From the NCBI RefSeq assembly GCF_014202295.1, contig NZ_JACHGM010000006.1, positions 1 through 33,449 on the forward strand: DNA of 33,449 nt, given 5' to 3'. A model generated the notes under the pieces. That model ran no database searches. It was given only the letters and a program-made list of their open reading frames with translations, and was not told where the DNA came from. Below, piece by piece: positions 8,336-17,232 of the stretch; position 1 is the first letter of the stretch; every line of letters begins with the position of its first letter. This DNA comes from Borreliella afzelii. GTDB lineage: Bacteria; Spirochaetota; Spirochaetia; Borreliales; Borreliaceae. Both the position numbers and the translations under genes were made by a program.

Positions 8336-9378
8336 ATGATAAAAGGCAATGCGTTTATTTTAATATTGGTAAAAACAATGTTTGTATCATGTAAATTCTA
8401 TAGAAATGGTGATGCAAACAAAACAAAATACATCTTTAAGTGATGCCACTGGGGATATTGGCGGCAATATAGGCTTAGGCATTTTACAAGACGGAAACAA
8501 AAAAGGCAATATTACTAGTAAGGTTGCTTTAGCTCAAATTGCAGAGCGTACTAATAGTGAACTCATACTTGATGATCCCCTGATTCTAGTGTTAGTAAAT
8601 ACGACCAAGAAAAGATTGCTGGCAAATTAACCGAAGAAGATGTGGATAAGCTTAAGGCCTTTTTTGACAAAACTATAACATATCAAGGGAAGCTAAATTC
8701 TATTTATAACAAATATACAGGTTCTTATAATACTATTACAACTTATTCTGGTTGTGCTAATTATAGTATTAGATGTTTTAGCAACGGGCCTTCTGCAAGA
8801 CGTAGCCAAGCCCTTATCAACCTAGAAAACAATAAACTAGATGAAGAGTATTCTAAACTTAACGAAATGTTAGAGCGAGCTGTAACTGGCTATGACGCTA
8901 GCACTTTGAATAATGCAATTAACAAATATAAGGAAGTTATAAAAAAGGCTAAAGAAGCTGAAAATAGAATAGAAAAAGAAAACGATTATACAGAGACTAA
9001 AAAATATGATACGGAGAAAAAAAAGAGAAATTTAGATAATCTAAAAACAGTTAAAGATGTTCTTACTGTTTCTAAAAAAACATAGAATCAGCTAGTGTGG
9101 CTTATGCCAATGCTTTTGCTGTTATGGCATCTAGCTTGTCTTCTACCGAATTCAAGAAAGCTGTTAATGAATTTAAAGATGCTGCTGAGAAGTATGCTAA
9201 TGGAGATAGAGGAGACCACGCTGTTGATGTTATTGTGGGCGCCATTACCGGTATAGCTTTTGATCATGAAAATGGATTTAAAAGAGCAAAGATGTTTGCT
9301 AATAAAGCAACAGACGAAGGGGGAAACAAAATAATTATTGCTATTGAGAAACTACGCGCTACTTATAATACAGCCTAA
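8336..9378 (+). pseudogene. CspZ-like (CRASP-2 family) lipoprotein gene with three frameshifts
   Basis: The ATG at 8336 opens a signal ending MFVSC. The frame is lost near 8400, again at a C4 run (8577-8580) and again at an A7 run (9074-9080). The joined reading is an extended tether (SLSDATGDIGGNIGLG), then a domain aligning with CspZ: TYQGKLNSIYNKYTGSYNTITTYS against CspZ KLDAIYNECTGAYNDIMTYS, and VAYANAFAVMASSLSSTEFKKAV against LAYIESFDVISSKFVDSKF, finishing near EKLRATYNTA. CspZ (BBH06 on lp28-3 of strain B31) is an outer-surface lipoprotein that binds factor H and FHL-1. The match is at family level and recalled from memory. As read the gene is dead. Confidence 0.7.
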
Positions 9379-9845
9379 TAATATTTTCTATATTTTCTTG
9401 GTTATTACATTTATTACTTATTTATTTATCTTTATTTTTAGGCTTAACTGTACTATTGCGCTTTTTGTATACAAAATTTATTTTGGCTCTGTTTTATTTT
9501 TTATAGGATATAAATGGGTGTATAAAACTATAAAAATACTTAACAAAAGACACTTTAAAACCCTATTTATTTTTTCAAAGCCATCTTAAGCAAATTTACA
9601 AATAATAATAGAAATAAATGATTATATGTTTAAAACCCTTATTAATAGAAAAAAGAAATCATTCTATACCGAAGTTTTCTAAAATTGTGTTCTACTAAAA
9701 GAAGATTAATAAATATCTATTTAATGAAATAAAATTTTTTAATTTCTTAATAAGATATTTTTATTATCTAATTTACTTATATTATTTTATCGAGCTTGCT
9801 TCTTTTCAAACTAAAATCAATATCACAATTAAATCTAAAACACTC
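9379..9845. other. Intergenic region
   Basis: An 83-codon hydrophobic plus-strand frame (9338-9589) overlaps the end of the CspZ-like gene. It lacks a ribosome binding site and looks like T-rich non-coding DNA. Nothing else is seen. Confidence 0.4.
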
Positions 9846-10031
9846 TTAACTACTTATTCCTGGTAATTTTTTGCCTATCTTACTTAATTTGCTTTTTTCT
9901 TTAATGGGAAGAGTTTTTTCCTCAAATACTTCACATTCAATAAAACTTTGTTGCTCAGCATATATCATTTTGGACACTCTATTTTGTATATTTTCTTGTA
10001 TATTTAAATTATTATTTGTTCCGTTTGATAT
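9846..10031 (-). pseudogene. N-terminal remnant of an ERF-type gene with mutated start
   Basis: The upstream sequence (GGTTGACGATTAT) and the preceding TTGGCAAAAATAG stretch match those before the ERF gene at 14179. At the equivalent place the ATG has become ATA (10029-10031). The encoded SNGTNNNLNIQENIQN...KKLPGISS resembles the Asn/Gln-rich ERF start and ends at a stop after 61 codons, so only the start of the gene remains. An alternative is an unrelated gene that captured the same leader. Confidence 0.4.
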
Positions 10032-10044
10032 AATCGTCAACCTT

Positions 10045-10073
10045 CTTTGATATTGTTAATAACAATATCAAAG
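10045..10073. promoter_or_regulatory. 13-bp dyad upstream of the truncated ERF-like gene
   Basis: CTTTGATATTGTT and its exact reverse complement are separated by 3 bp. It lies just before the leader shared with the PF57/62 and ERF genes, so an operator is possible. Confidence 0.4.
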
Positions 10074-10215
10074 CAAAAACTATTTTTGCCAACTTTTTTA
10101 CAATAAAAGAACTTATTGAGGTTTTTTGTTAAAAGTTTTGAATAAGTTCTAATTTAGAATAGATCAAAAATAAACTGTTGCTTTTTAATAATATTCATCA
10201 GCATTATTTAATGTA

Positions 10216-10782
10216 TTATAAATATTTAGTAAATAACGCATGGAAAATTGGTCCGAAAATTGCTGCTATTAATATCATAAAATGTATTAGTCTGTTTCCC
10301 GTATTAAGATCTTTACGCAAATCCTTTACTTCATTTTAAATCTTATTAGTAAGTTCACTTTTAACACTATCTATCTTAGTGTCTAAACTATCTATCTTAG
10401 TGTCTAAACTATCTATCTTAGTGTCTAAACTATCTATCTTAATAGTTAAATTCTTCTCTACGAAATCTATTTTAACATTTAAAGCCTTTTCTACATTACT
10501 TATTTTAGTATCTAAACTAGATATATCTTTTTACAAACTCTTCTCTATAACATCTATTTTAGTATTTAAACTCTTCTCTACAGCATCTATTTTGGCATCT
10601 AAATTAAATATATCTTTCCGCAAATTCTTCTCTGCATCAATTATTTTCTCTTTTAAAAATTCAAAGTTATAATTATTATTATGAAAAAAACCAAAATCTA
10701 TTGCCTCCTCGCTAAACCCTATATTTAAAAATTCATTCTTTATGCTTTCTATATTGTATGTTCGGTGCGCTAAATTGTTCAT
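10216..10782 (-). pseudogene. bdr: bdr gene with two in-frame stop codons
   Basis: The frame runs 189 codons from ATG 10782 to a stop at 10216-10218 without frameshift but is broken by TAA at 10531-10533 (where relatives have EKNLQKDIS, so CAA to TAA is likely) and TAA at 10336-10338. The N-terminus (MNNLAHRTYNIESIKNEFL) is of a different Bdr subtype from the copy at 996. KID repeats follow (KIDSLDT in four tandem 18-bp-type units at about 10375-10440), and a hydrophobic C-terminus (FMILIAAIFGPIFHALF) would be the membrane anchor. As read, translation stops after 83 residues. Confidence 0.85.
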
Positions 10783-10794
10783 AAAATCTCCGTA

Positions 10795-11355
10795 TTATCC
10801 TTTTAATTGTTTATATTCTTTCATAATTCTTTTAATTATTTCTTTTTCATTATTAAATAATTTGTCTAATAAAAATCCCGTGAACTTAGCATTACTTTTG
10901 TAAAAATCGTAACTTTCTTTACTTTTAAGTTGAAATCTTAACGGCTTTATTGGATTTTGTTTTGATTTTTTTATTATTAAAGTTTCTTGACCCTCTATTA
11001 AATCAAGAGAATCGTAAATACCATTCTCAATTATATAATCTTCATTAAGGATTCCTGCTTGTAATGCTTTTGCTAATTTTAAATATATGTAAACTTGAGT
11101 TCTTGCCAATTTATAATCTCTTATAAAAGCATCAAAACTTTTATATCCATCTAATTTATAGTATTCATTATCCTTAATTTCTTTTAAAATCCTAATACTT
11201 TCTACTTTATAAAAAATTTTCTTTTTTATATTGGTCTTTAGTCTATTTTTTAAATCATTGTAATGAGCAAATATCTCCTCTTTGGTAATTAATTTTTTTT
11301 CACCGTCAGGATCGGACACCCCTGATAAAACCCTCTTATTTAATTCTATTTCCAT
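10795..11355 (-). CDS. PF49 plasmid partition/maintenance protein
   Basis: 186 residues, last gene of the PF57/62-PF50-PF32-PF49 block typical of Borrelia replicons. Family landmarks are YKLDGYKSFDAFIRDYKLARTQVYIYLKLAKAL and the closing FNNEKEIIKRIMKEYKQL. PF49 is usually taken to be the ParB-like, DNA-binding partner of the PF32 ParA. Helix-turn-helix character is likely around the DAFIRDYKLARTQVYIYLKL segment (inference). The start is ATG with AAAGAGG upstream. A short palindrome lies between it and PF32. It is intact, unlike the relatives at 28115 and 31321. Confidence 0.9.
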   Translation of the reverse strand: MEIELNKRVLSGVSDPDGEKKLITKEEIFAHYNDLKNRLKTNIKKKIFYKVESIRILKEIKDNEYYKLDGYKSFDAFIRDYKLARTQVYIYLKLAKALQAGILNEDYIIENGIYDSLDLIEGQETLIIKKSKQNPIKPLRFQLKSKESYDFYKSNAKFTGFLLDKLFNNEKEIIKRIMKEYKQLKG

Positions 11356-11376
11356 AATAAACCTCTTTTATTTATA

Positions 11377-11398
11377 ATCCGTACGGATCCGTACGGAT
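11377..11398. promoter_or_regulatory. Perfect 22-bp CG-rich palindrome, candidate parS
   Basis: Two tandem overlapping copies of ATCCGTACGG form a perfect 22-bp palindrome that abuts the end of the PF32 gene and precedes PF49. It is strikingly GC-rich compared with its surroundings. Its place inside the partition operon suits a centromere or operator for PF32/PF49. A different CG-containing dyad lies in the same place in the second module (28764-28777). Confidence 0.5.
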
Positions 11399-12154
11399 TT
11401 ATTTAACATATTTATCATACATAATGAAAAATCTTGACAATACTTCTTTATATTCATATATATAATCTTTGGTCATATCAAATTCATCATTTCTGGCAAT
11501 TTTTTTATTTAAATCTTCTCGTTCATGGATAAACCCTAAAAATCCTGTCTTAGAACCAACATGCTGTAATAATTGCTTATGAGTATTATTTTTCTTAAAT
11601 CGTGTTATAATCAAAAATATTGGAATTTTTATTTTTAAATTGTTCATGTGGAATTCCAATAATTCTAAACTCTCAACTGCCCATTTTTCCGCAGTCATTG
11701 GAACTATTATACAATTACTGGTCATTAAAGCATTTGACAGGGTGAAATCTAAACTGGGATTAGTATCTATTATTACATAATGATACTTCTGCCTTAAAAA
11801 TTCTAAATTGTTTTGCAACCTTAACTCTTTTAACGGGATGGATTCACTTAAAAATTTATTTAAAGTTAAATAACTGGGGATTAAGTCCAAATTTTCTTTA
11901 ATATTTACAATTGCATCATTTATGTCTAATTTTTCTTTTAACACTCTATAAACATTGATATTCATAATATCAATGTTTTGATTTGCAATTTTTTTATAAA
12001 AATAACTTGTAGTAGATGCTTGTGTATCCATATCTATCAAAAGCACTTTATTGTCTTTTGCAAGTAATGTTGAAAGTATAATAGCGCTTGTGCTTTTTCC
12101 AACACCACCTTTAATTGACGCAATTGTTATTATTTTAGGTTTTTTAGTATCCAT
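11399..12154 (-). CDS. parA: PF32 ParA-type partition ATPase
   Basis: 251 residues. The deviant Walker A motif of ParA/MinD ATPases is intact (IKGGVGKST, residues 14-22), followed by the Walker A' segment VLLIDMDTQAST (about 38-49) and Walker B-like YHYVIIDTNPSLD (about 129-141). PF32 segregates the plasmid, and its sequence type sets plasmid compatibility in Borrelia. The ATG at 12154 overlaps the end of PF50 by 25 bp, so expression is coupled. It should be the working ParA of this plasmid, since the second PF32 (28789-29549) is broken and has a Walker A substitution. I could not assign a compatibility type by eye. Confidence 0.95.
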   Translation of the reverse strand: MDTKKPKIITIASIKGGVGKSTSAIILSTLLAKDNKVLLIDMDTQASTTSYFYKKIANQNIDIMNINVYRVLKEKLDINDAIVNIKENLDLIPSYLTLNKFLSESIPLKELRLQNNLEFLRQKYHYVIIDTNPSLDFTLSNALMTSNCIIVPMTAEKWAVESLELLEFHMNNLKIKIPIFLIITRFKKNNTHKQLLQHVGSKTGFLGFIHEREDLNKKIARNDEFDMTKDYIYEYKEVLSRFFIMYDKYVK

Positions 12155-12687
12155 TTTGTTAACGGTCCTTGTTCTGGGTATTTTTTCCCATAAAATTCAT
12201 ATACTTGTTTTTCTAAATCTGTAAACATACTAAATAATATTTTATTGTAGTGGTTATTCATTCTCTGTTTATCTAATAAGCGATATAGTCCTTTAAAGTA
12301 GAAAAAAACACTGCCGGCTTTAAATCTAACTTCCATATAATATGCCCTTGCAAATCCATAAGATTTTCTATTTCCGTTTGTTTCATACTTTACAAAAGCG
12401 TTTTTTATTGGTTTTCTAAACCCGTAAAAAATTCCAATAAATTTATCTCCTTCTTTAATGGGGTATAAATGCGTTTCTTCAACAATTCTTTCTCCATTAT
12501 GCAAGGCCCTTAATGACACTCGAAATTCATTTTTTTTCTCATAAACTCCGAATTTATAAACGTCCATCATTATTTTTGTATGGTACATTGCTTTACCATT
12601 TTCTTTTTCAATCAAAATAAATCGTTCTTTATTTTGGCATTCTACTTTACATTTTCCTTTTTTTGTAGGTTCTGGTGCGCTTTCCAT
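12130..12687 (-). CDS. PF50 (DUF226) plasmid replication/maintenance protein
   Basis: 185 residues with the family pattern: a charged N-terminus, AMYHTKIMMDVYKFG (about 33-47), EGDKFIGIFYGFRKPI (about 77-92), GSVFFYFKGLYRLL and the C-terminal KKYPEQGPLTKWILK. PF50 proteins act with PF57/62 in autonomous replication of Borrelia plasmids; the biochemical role is unknown. It sits 9 bp downstream of PF57/62 and overlaps PF32 by 25 bp, so the genes form one operon. It is the intact counterpart of the broken gene at 1735-2369. Confidence 0.92.
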   Translation of the reverse strand: MESAPEPTKKGKCKVECQNKERFILIEKENGKAMYHTKIMMDVYKFGVYEKKNEFRVSLRALHNGERIVEETHLYPIKEGDKFIGIFYGFRKPIKNAFVKYETNGNRKSYGFARAYYMEVRFKAGSVFFYFKGLYRLLDKQRMNNHYNKILFSMFTDLEKQVYEFYGKKYPEQGPLTKWILKNLK

Positions 12688-12696
12688 ATTAAATCC

Positions 12697-13788
12697 TCAT
12701 ACAACTTCTTTTAACATCAAAGAATTATTTTCATTTTTTATTAGTTCTAATAATTCACAATTATATGTATCAAATACTTTATTATATTCTAATTTCTTTT
12801 TGCTATTCAAATATGTTTTTATAATTGGCTTTAGAATTTCAATATTCGCCTTTTCTTTTAGTTGCTCAATGAGAATATTGAAAATGTTTGTCTTCATATT
12901 CTCATAATTTTTTTGTGAATTTTCTTTTTTTAATTCAATTGATTTTTCTAATTTGAGCGTTATTCTGCTTAAATCGTTATATTTTTGATGTTCAATAATA
13001 AAATGGGGTTTTAATTTATAATTTTCATATATTTTTTTAAATTCTGTTTCCAATTGTTCAGCATTGTATCCTTTTTTTTCTAATTGTTTTTTTGTATTTT
13101 CTAGAATTTCTTTTAATTTATTTTGCTTATCTTTAAGGCAAGATTTATTAAAATGTATATTTTTATGTTTTAGTAGTTTAATTTCAATGATTTTTGAGAC
13201 TTTAAGCATTTTAATTTTCGAGTCTTTATTAATATCTAAATTTAAAATAAAAGGAAAAATTTCTTTACATTTAAAGTTGCATTTATTGGCATATTTTATT
13301 ATTTGAAAATTTTCTATCTGTTTATTCTTTTCTTCTTTTATATTATTATTTTTATTACTTAAACACTCCTCCAAATTTACACACCTATTTTTATTAAATT
13401 TGTCTTTAAGGCCTATTTCAGCTCTTTTTTCAAATCTAGAATGTTTTTTATCTTCGAAGTATTTGTTTATCATATAGTGACACTCTTTTTTTGGATAATT
13501 AAGTTTATAGTAAATTTCAGTACCACAATTTATCCCCAAGTGTTTGTAGTAATTAGTTGTTACTTTAAATTTTTTTTCTAATTCGTAAAGATATTTTTGA
13601 AGTGTCTTTAATTTAACGGGATTTTGACCATTTCTTTTTAGATTTTCATTAAAGTAATAGAGTATGTTTTGTTGAGTGTATTTTTTATATTTTTTGTTTA
13701 CATACTTTAATGTTGAGATAAGAACTATTAATTTATGTTGATGTTTATTATAGCAAATTGGACTTTTTTTATTGGTTGATATTGACAT
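12697..13788 (-). CDS. PF57/62 plasmid replication protein
   Basis: About 363 residues from ATG 13788, which follows CAGGAGG at 10 nt; a longer frame to 13839 lacks a ribosome binding site. The N-terminal part (YNKHQHKLIVLISTLKYVNKKYKKYTQ, LKTLQKYLYELEKKFKVTTNYYKHLG, CGTEIYY) is the DNA-binding-like domain of PF62 and the Lys/Glu-rich rest is PF57. This family is required for autonomous replication of Borrelia plasmids and is the likely initiator here. Its 5' leader is the exact inverted repeat of that of the ERF gene at 14179. A near-identical but truncated second copy lies at 18207-19117. Confidence 0.92.
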   Translation of the reverse strand: MSISTNKKSPICYNKHQHKLIVLISTLKYVNKKYKKYTQQNILYYFNENLKRNGQNPVKLKTLQKYLYELEKKFKVTTNYYKHLGINCGTEIYYKLNYPKKECHYMINKYFEDKKHSRFEKRAEIGLKDKFNKNRCVNLEECLSNKNNNIKEEKNKQIENFQIIKYANKCNFKCKEIFPFILNLDINKDSKIKMLKVSKIIEIKLLKHKNIHFNKSCLKDKQNKLKEILENTKKQLEKKGYNAEQLETEFKKIYENYKLKPHFIIEHQKYNDLSRITLKLEKSIELKKENSQKNYENMKTNIFNILIEQLKEKANIEILKPIIKTYLNSKKKLEYNKVFDTYNCELLELIKNENNSLMLKEVV

Positions 13789-13991
13789 AATCGTCAACCT
13801 CCTGAAATTAGATTTATAATAATTAATATTATAATGCAAAATTTTGAATTAAAAGTAAATACTTTTCTAAAAAAATATTAAATTCTAATTATTAATTTCA
13901 TTAATTAAATACACTTTTTGTAACTTGGTACAAATAAATTGATTTTAATTTTAAAATGGGCTACACTACAAATAACGTAGTTGTTTAAATA

Positions 13992-14020
13992 TTGACATTT
14001 GCGACTACCTGAATTAGATA
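13992..14020 (+). promoter_or_regulatory. Strong candidate promoter in the replication control region
   Basis: Perfect TTGACA (13992-13997), 17-bp spacer, TAGATA (14015-14020). It points right, toward the hairpin at 14042 and the ERF gene. The element is conserved in the second copy at 19329. Confidence 0.55.
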
Positions 14021-14041
14021 ATTTGCAAAAAATGTAATGTA

Positions 14042-14094
14042 AGGGTTTAGCTTAGTTCTTTGGTAAAGAGAATCTAGCTAAGCCCTCATTTTTT
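14042..14094 (+). ncRNA. Promoter-proximal hairpin with T-run: short RNA or attenuator
   Basis: AGGGTTTAGCTTA pairs with TAGCTAAGCCCT across a loop that holds a smaller complementary pair (TTCTTT / AAAGAGAA), followed by CATTTTTT. It starts about 20 bp after the -10 box, so a transcript would be only about 70 nt before the terminator. Either it is a small RNA of the replication region or an attenuator in the ERF leader. The same stem, with a changed loop, is kept at 19379-19431. Confidence 0.5.
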
Positions 14095-14178
14095 ACAAAA
14101 ATTTTTTTATAAAAATTGGCAAAAATAGTTTTTGCTATTTTATTTATTTATAAATCTAATTTCAGGAGGTTGACGATT

Positions 14179-15096
14179 ATGTCAAACATAGAAAAAAATC
14201 AAGAAAACATGAACAATGTTTCAATAAATAATAATCAAGATATACAAAATAATATACAAGCAGAAATTAAATTCTTAAACGATATGGATACTCTAATCAT
14301 AAATTTACCAGGGATTGATAAAAATCTTAAAGGATAGGGATACAAATATCAGAATTTTAATGAAATAGTTAGAGAAATAAAAAACGCTATTAAAAAACAC
14401 AATTTAGACCTTATGTTTAGGCAATTTCCAATCTCTGTAGAGGGAAAAAATGGTCAAGTTATAGATTATATTAGAACTACTTTTTACAATAAAAGTACTG
14501 GATATAGAAAATCATTTGATACACGAATTTTTACAGAAAATTTACAATGGAACAATGAAAATGGTTCTAAAAATGTGAATACATTGCCACAACTGGTTGG
14601 TTCAGCTATTACTTATTTCAAAAGGTACGCTTTAGTTGTATGTATTATCGTAGAAAGTGAAGTGGATACTGATGCAGCACCTATTTACAATAATTATGAA
14701 AACGAAAATTTTACACCTAATAAGCAAATTAGTGTTAATAAAAAACAAGAACAAAAACAAGATATTAATTACAATCAGAAAAAAACAATAATTCAGAACA
14801 ACAAAACTACACCATTCAAAAACAAGAAAAAAGATAGTTTTTATCATTATGGAATTTTTAAAGAAGCGTTGTCTAACATAAAAAATTGGGTACATGACTT
14901 TGAAACAAAAGATAATATAAACTCAATTATTCAAAAAATAAGCTCTATTCAGAATATAGATCCCAATAATGTTGATGATATCAAGAAAATTGAAGCCGAT
15001 TTAATCTCGTATTTTGAGAAAAATAGTGATTTTAAGAGTATAAACTATTGGGCGGAGATTATAAAAGACTATTTCAAAAAAAAAATAATAGATTAA
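14179..15096 (+). pseudogene. ERF-family single-strand annealing protein gene with amber codon
   Basis: The frame reads 305 codons from ATG 14179 (CAGGAGG upstream) to 15096 and is interrupted once by TAG at 14335-14337, in GIDKNLKG-stop-GYKYQNFNEIVREI, where relatives would have Tyr or similar. The region after the stop holds the ERF core: YQNFNEIVREIKNAIKKHNLDL, DYIRTTFYNKSTG, LPQLVGSAITYFKRYALV. ERF proteins are phage-type recombinases that anneal single strands; in Borrelia they occur on cp32 and linear plasmids. Restart at the Met of 14413 would lose the conserved first strand. It is the only defect seen, so the loss is recent or is a base-call error. Confidence 0.85.
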
Positions 15097-15122
15097 AGGA
15101 TTTACAAGATTTTGAAAAGTTT

Positions 15123-15218
15123 ATGGTGTTTAAGAGGACTACTTATGGTTCTAGTCCCCTATTATTCTTTTGCGTGTTAAAAGAATATAAACAATTTGAT
15201 TATATATTTGCATCATAG
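15123..15218 (+). other. Small ORF after the ERF gene, probably a remnant
   Basis: The frame is open from the ERF stop to 15218 (LKDLQDFEKFMVFKRTTYGSSPLLFF...), with a Met at 15123 but no ribosome binding site. It may be the tail of a gene that once followed ERF. No family recognised. Confidence 0.25.
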
Positions 15219-15228
15219 CAATATGTTT

Positions 15229-15252
15229 AAAGCCCCCTTATTTGGGGGCTTT
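15229..15252. terminator. Rho-independent terminator between ERF and mlp
   Basis: Perfect 9-bp GC-rich arms AAAGCCCCC / GGGGGCTTT with a 6-nt loop, 7 bp after the mlp stop. Its symmetry would let it serve both converging genes. Confidence 0.8.
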
Positions 15253-15258
15253 ATATTA

Positions 15259-15700
15259 TTAATTGCCACAGGTACTATTTGTTTGACTTTTGAAATTATC
15301 TATATCACCCCCGCTAAGTGCTCCTTGGACTATCTGTTTAAAAGTATTTTTTTGATTTTCCGCATTATCTCCAGTACATTTATCAAGTTCACTTTTTATA
15401 TGATTAAGCGCGCCTTTTATTTTAGATTCATCATATCCTAAAAATTTATCAAATTCTCCGTCTTTAGTTAAAGCGGTTTTTAACCAATCAAGTTGTTTTT
15501 TTTCATCTTCAGATAGTTTTTCTCTAAGTAATTCTTCTTTAGATTTTGGTTTTTCTTGTTGTGACTCTTTTTTGTTCTAAATCACGCTTTTTTCTACTTT
15601 GTGATTGTTTGGCATTGTTTTTTACAGTGTCATTATCATTAGAATTACAGCCATTTAGCATAATTAAAAACAAACAAAATAATATATTTATAATTTTCAT
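15259..15700 (-). pseudogene. mlp: mlp multicopy lipoprotein gene, frameshifted
   Basis: The ATG at 15700 follows AAGGAG and opens a signal ending LFLIMLNGC, then [23 protein letters not shown], the Mlp start. In a T6 run (15568-15573 on the plus strand) the frame shifts; the other frame gives [23 protein letters not shown] sequence, [19 protein letters not shown] and the family's closing Cys motif (NSTCGN, stop 15259). Mlp proteins are surface lipoproteins carried by cp32 prophages. The next phage genes lie further right. Confidence 0.88.
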
Positions 15701-15851
15701 TATTACTCCTTTTTTTATCTTCATTACAATACATTAAGTAATAAAAAGGTTTATTCTTGTAAGTATAGATCTTATTTTGAGAAATATTGCTGGTTGTTAG
15801 GGGATTGTTTGGAAATTATAAGTTATATATTTTGAGGATTATTTGTAATTT

Positions 15852-16388
15852 CTATTTAGAAAACAACCCATTAATGATCGACATAATAATATTTGCTGTG
15901 CTAGATATAGCAATTGGAGCTATTATTATTGTAATAATAATTATTAATCTGTTGCTTATATTAAGTTTTTCTAATAAAAATTTTTCATGAATTTTGAGTT
16001 TTTCGTCAAGGTTTTGTTTAAGATTTTGTTCTAAATTAGACATATCTTGTCTCAAATTCTTTTCTACAGTGTCAATCTTAGTATTCAAATTCTTTTCTAC
16101 CGTGTCAATCTTAGCATTTAAGCCATCTATTTTGGTATCTAAATTCTTTTCTACGAAATCCATCTTAGTATTTAAATTCTTTTCTACACCATCAATCTTA
16201 GCAGCAAGATTATCAAATTTTATCCCAAATTGTTTTTCTAGATTTTCTAAATCTTTATATGTAAGTTCATTATGATAATATCTTTTAGATAAATCTTGTG
16301 CTATTAGTTGTTTCATTCACAATCTTATAAGCTCATTATATATTTGTTCTTCAGTTATACTTGCAGTATTTGTTAGCACGGTTTTTAT
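15852..16388 (-). pseudogene. bdr: bdr gene with lost start and a TGA
   Basis: Close relative of the bdr at 996. The open part begins at Met 16316 (KQLIAQDLSKRYYHNELTYKDLENLEKQFG) and carries KID repeats and a C-terminal anchor (NRLIIIITIIIAPIAIS). Upstream in the same frame, ITEEQIYNELIRL is followed by TGA (16317-16319) where the intact copy has Gly (GGA), and the expected start codon is ATA (16386-16388). It is therefore likely unexpressed, unless translation restarts at 16316. Confidence 0.8.
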
Positions 16389-16489
16389 AATATTGTCCTT
16401 CTATGGCTCATTATACACTATTTTAGTTAGTGGGGTCTATTTACAGATATAAAAAGTATAAGTTTTTGCAAGAAAAACCTTTTTGTAAT

Positions 16490-16843
16490 TTACATTTTTA
16501 ATTTCGAATATTGATTATAGACTTTTTTAGTTATGGTTTTTGTTTTGTCAATGTACTCTAAAAGTAGTTTGATATTATATTTTATTGAAGTTATTGAGTG
16601 TTCGTCTTTTGGTGTTGATAAGTTGGGGTAAATATATTCTGGATAATTTAGATCATTAACTTTTACTTTTGTTTTAGCTAAAAATGTTATAAGATACATA
16701 ACATAGTCTGATAGTTGTGCTTCATCTTTAGCTAAAGTTTCTAGTGTTTGAATAATTGGCAGGTTTGGTTTGTCTGGTAGGCTAGCAATGGTAGTACAAC
16801 ATAGCAGAAAAGTAATTAATAAGTAGTTTACTAGTTTAAGCAT
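16490..16843 (-). CDS. cp32-type small exported protein, BlyB-like
   Basis: About 117 residues from ATG 16843, which has AAAGGGG upstream; a GTG six bases earlier is less likely. The N-terminal signal (LKLVNYLLITFLLCCTTIA) is followed by PDKPNLPIIQTLETLAKDEAQLSDYVMYLI and a Lys-rich helical tail. Size, signal and position in a phage gene string fit BlyB, the partner of the BlyA holin in cp32 prophages, but no BlyA is seen here and the match is from memory. It overlaps the end of the preceding broken gene by 8 bp. Confidence 0.55.
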   Translation of the reverse strand: MLKLVNYLLITFLLCCTTIASLPDKPNLPIIQTLETLAKDEAQLSDYVMYLITFLAKTKVKVNDLNYPEYIYPNLSTPKDEHSITSIKYNIKLLLEYIDKTKTITKKVYNQYSKLKM

Positions 16844-17169
16844 TTTCACCCCTTTTAAGAGTGCCTAAATACTCTTTCATAATTTTATTGCGTTTTACTT
16901 TCAATGAGGAGATAATTCTCTTATTTTTGCTAGTAGAAATAGCCTCTATTCTCGATATTGTATTTTAAAATGTCTTGTATTTCTTCAAATATTTTCATTG
17001 ATTTGGCTTGTTCCATAGCTTTTAGTGTTTCAATATATGTTTTGTAGAAAAAATCTATTACCTTGCTAAAAGTATTAATGTAGTTATGATCTATGTTTGT
17101 TTCAGCTTTAGCTATATTGGTTCATTTGGATAGCAAATTAAGCCCTAAACCAATAGTGTTATTTTGCAT
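16836..17169 (-). pseudogene. cp32-type phage gene, broken
   Basis: The ATG at 17169 has an AAGGAG ribosome binding site. The frame gives QNNTIGLGLNLLSK, a TGA, then TNIAKAETNIDHNYINTFSK, VIDFFYKTYIETLKAMEQAK, a frameshift near 16960, and SLKVKRNKIMKEYLGTLKRG (stop 16836-16838). It overlaps the BlyB-like gene. I recognise it as a small cp32 ORF of unknown function. Confidence 0.55.
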
Positions 17170-17232
17170 TATTTGCTCCTTCTTGATAGGTAGGTTTTCC
17201 TTCTTTGTTGAATTTTAGATTGTTAGATATTT

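Larger units (their letters stand above)
13786..14181. repeat. 34-bp inverted repeat: shared leaders of PF57/62 and ERF
   Basis: 13786-13819 and 14148-14181 are exact reverse complements. Each arm holds start codon, ribosome binding site (CAGGAGG) and about 20 bp upstream, so the two divergent genes begin with the same translation-initiation cassette. The 328 bp between the arms contain the promoter and hairpin listed separately and probably the replication origin (inference from position upstream of PF57/62). Confidence 0.8.

Noticed and set aside
9338..9589. 83-residue hydrophobic ORF after the CspZ-like gene
   Set aside because: No ribosome binding site, starts inside the upstream gene in another frame, and looks like T-rich non-coding DNA.
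11377..11398. Cloning or linker artefact (contains BamHI and BsiWI-type sites)
   Set aside because: It lies inside a continuous native operon with no vector sequence, and a positional counterpart exists at 28764.
13064..13306. 80-residue plus-strand ORF, repeated at 18394-18636
   Set aside because: Both are antisense to the same part of PF57/62; their similarity reflects the duplicated gene.
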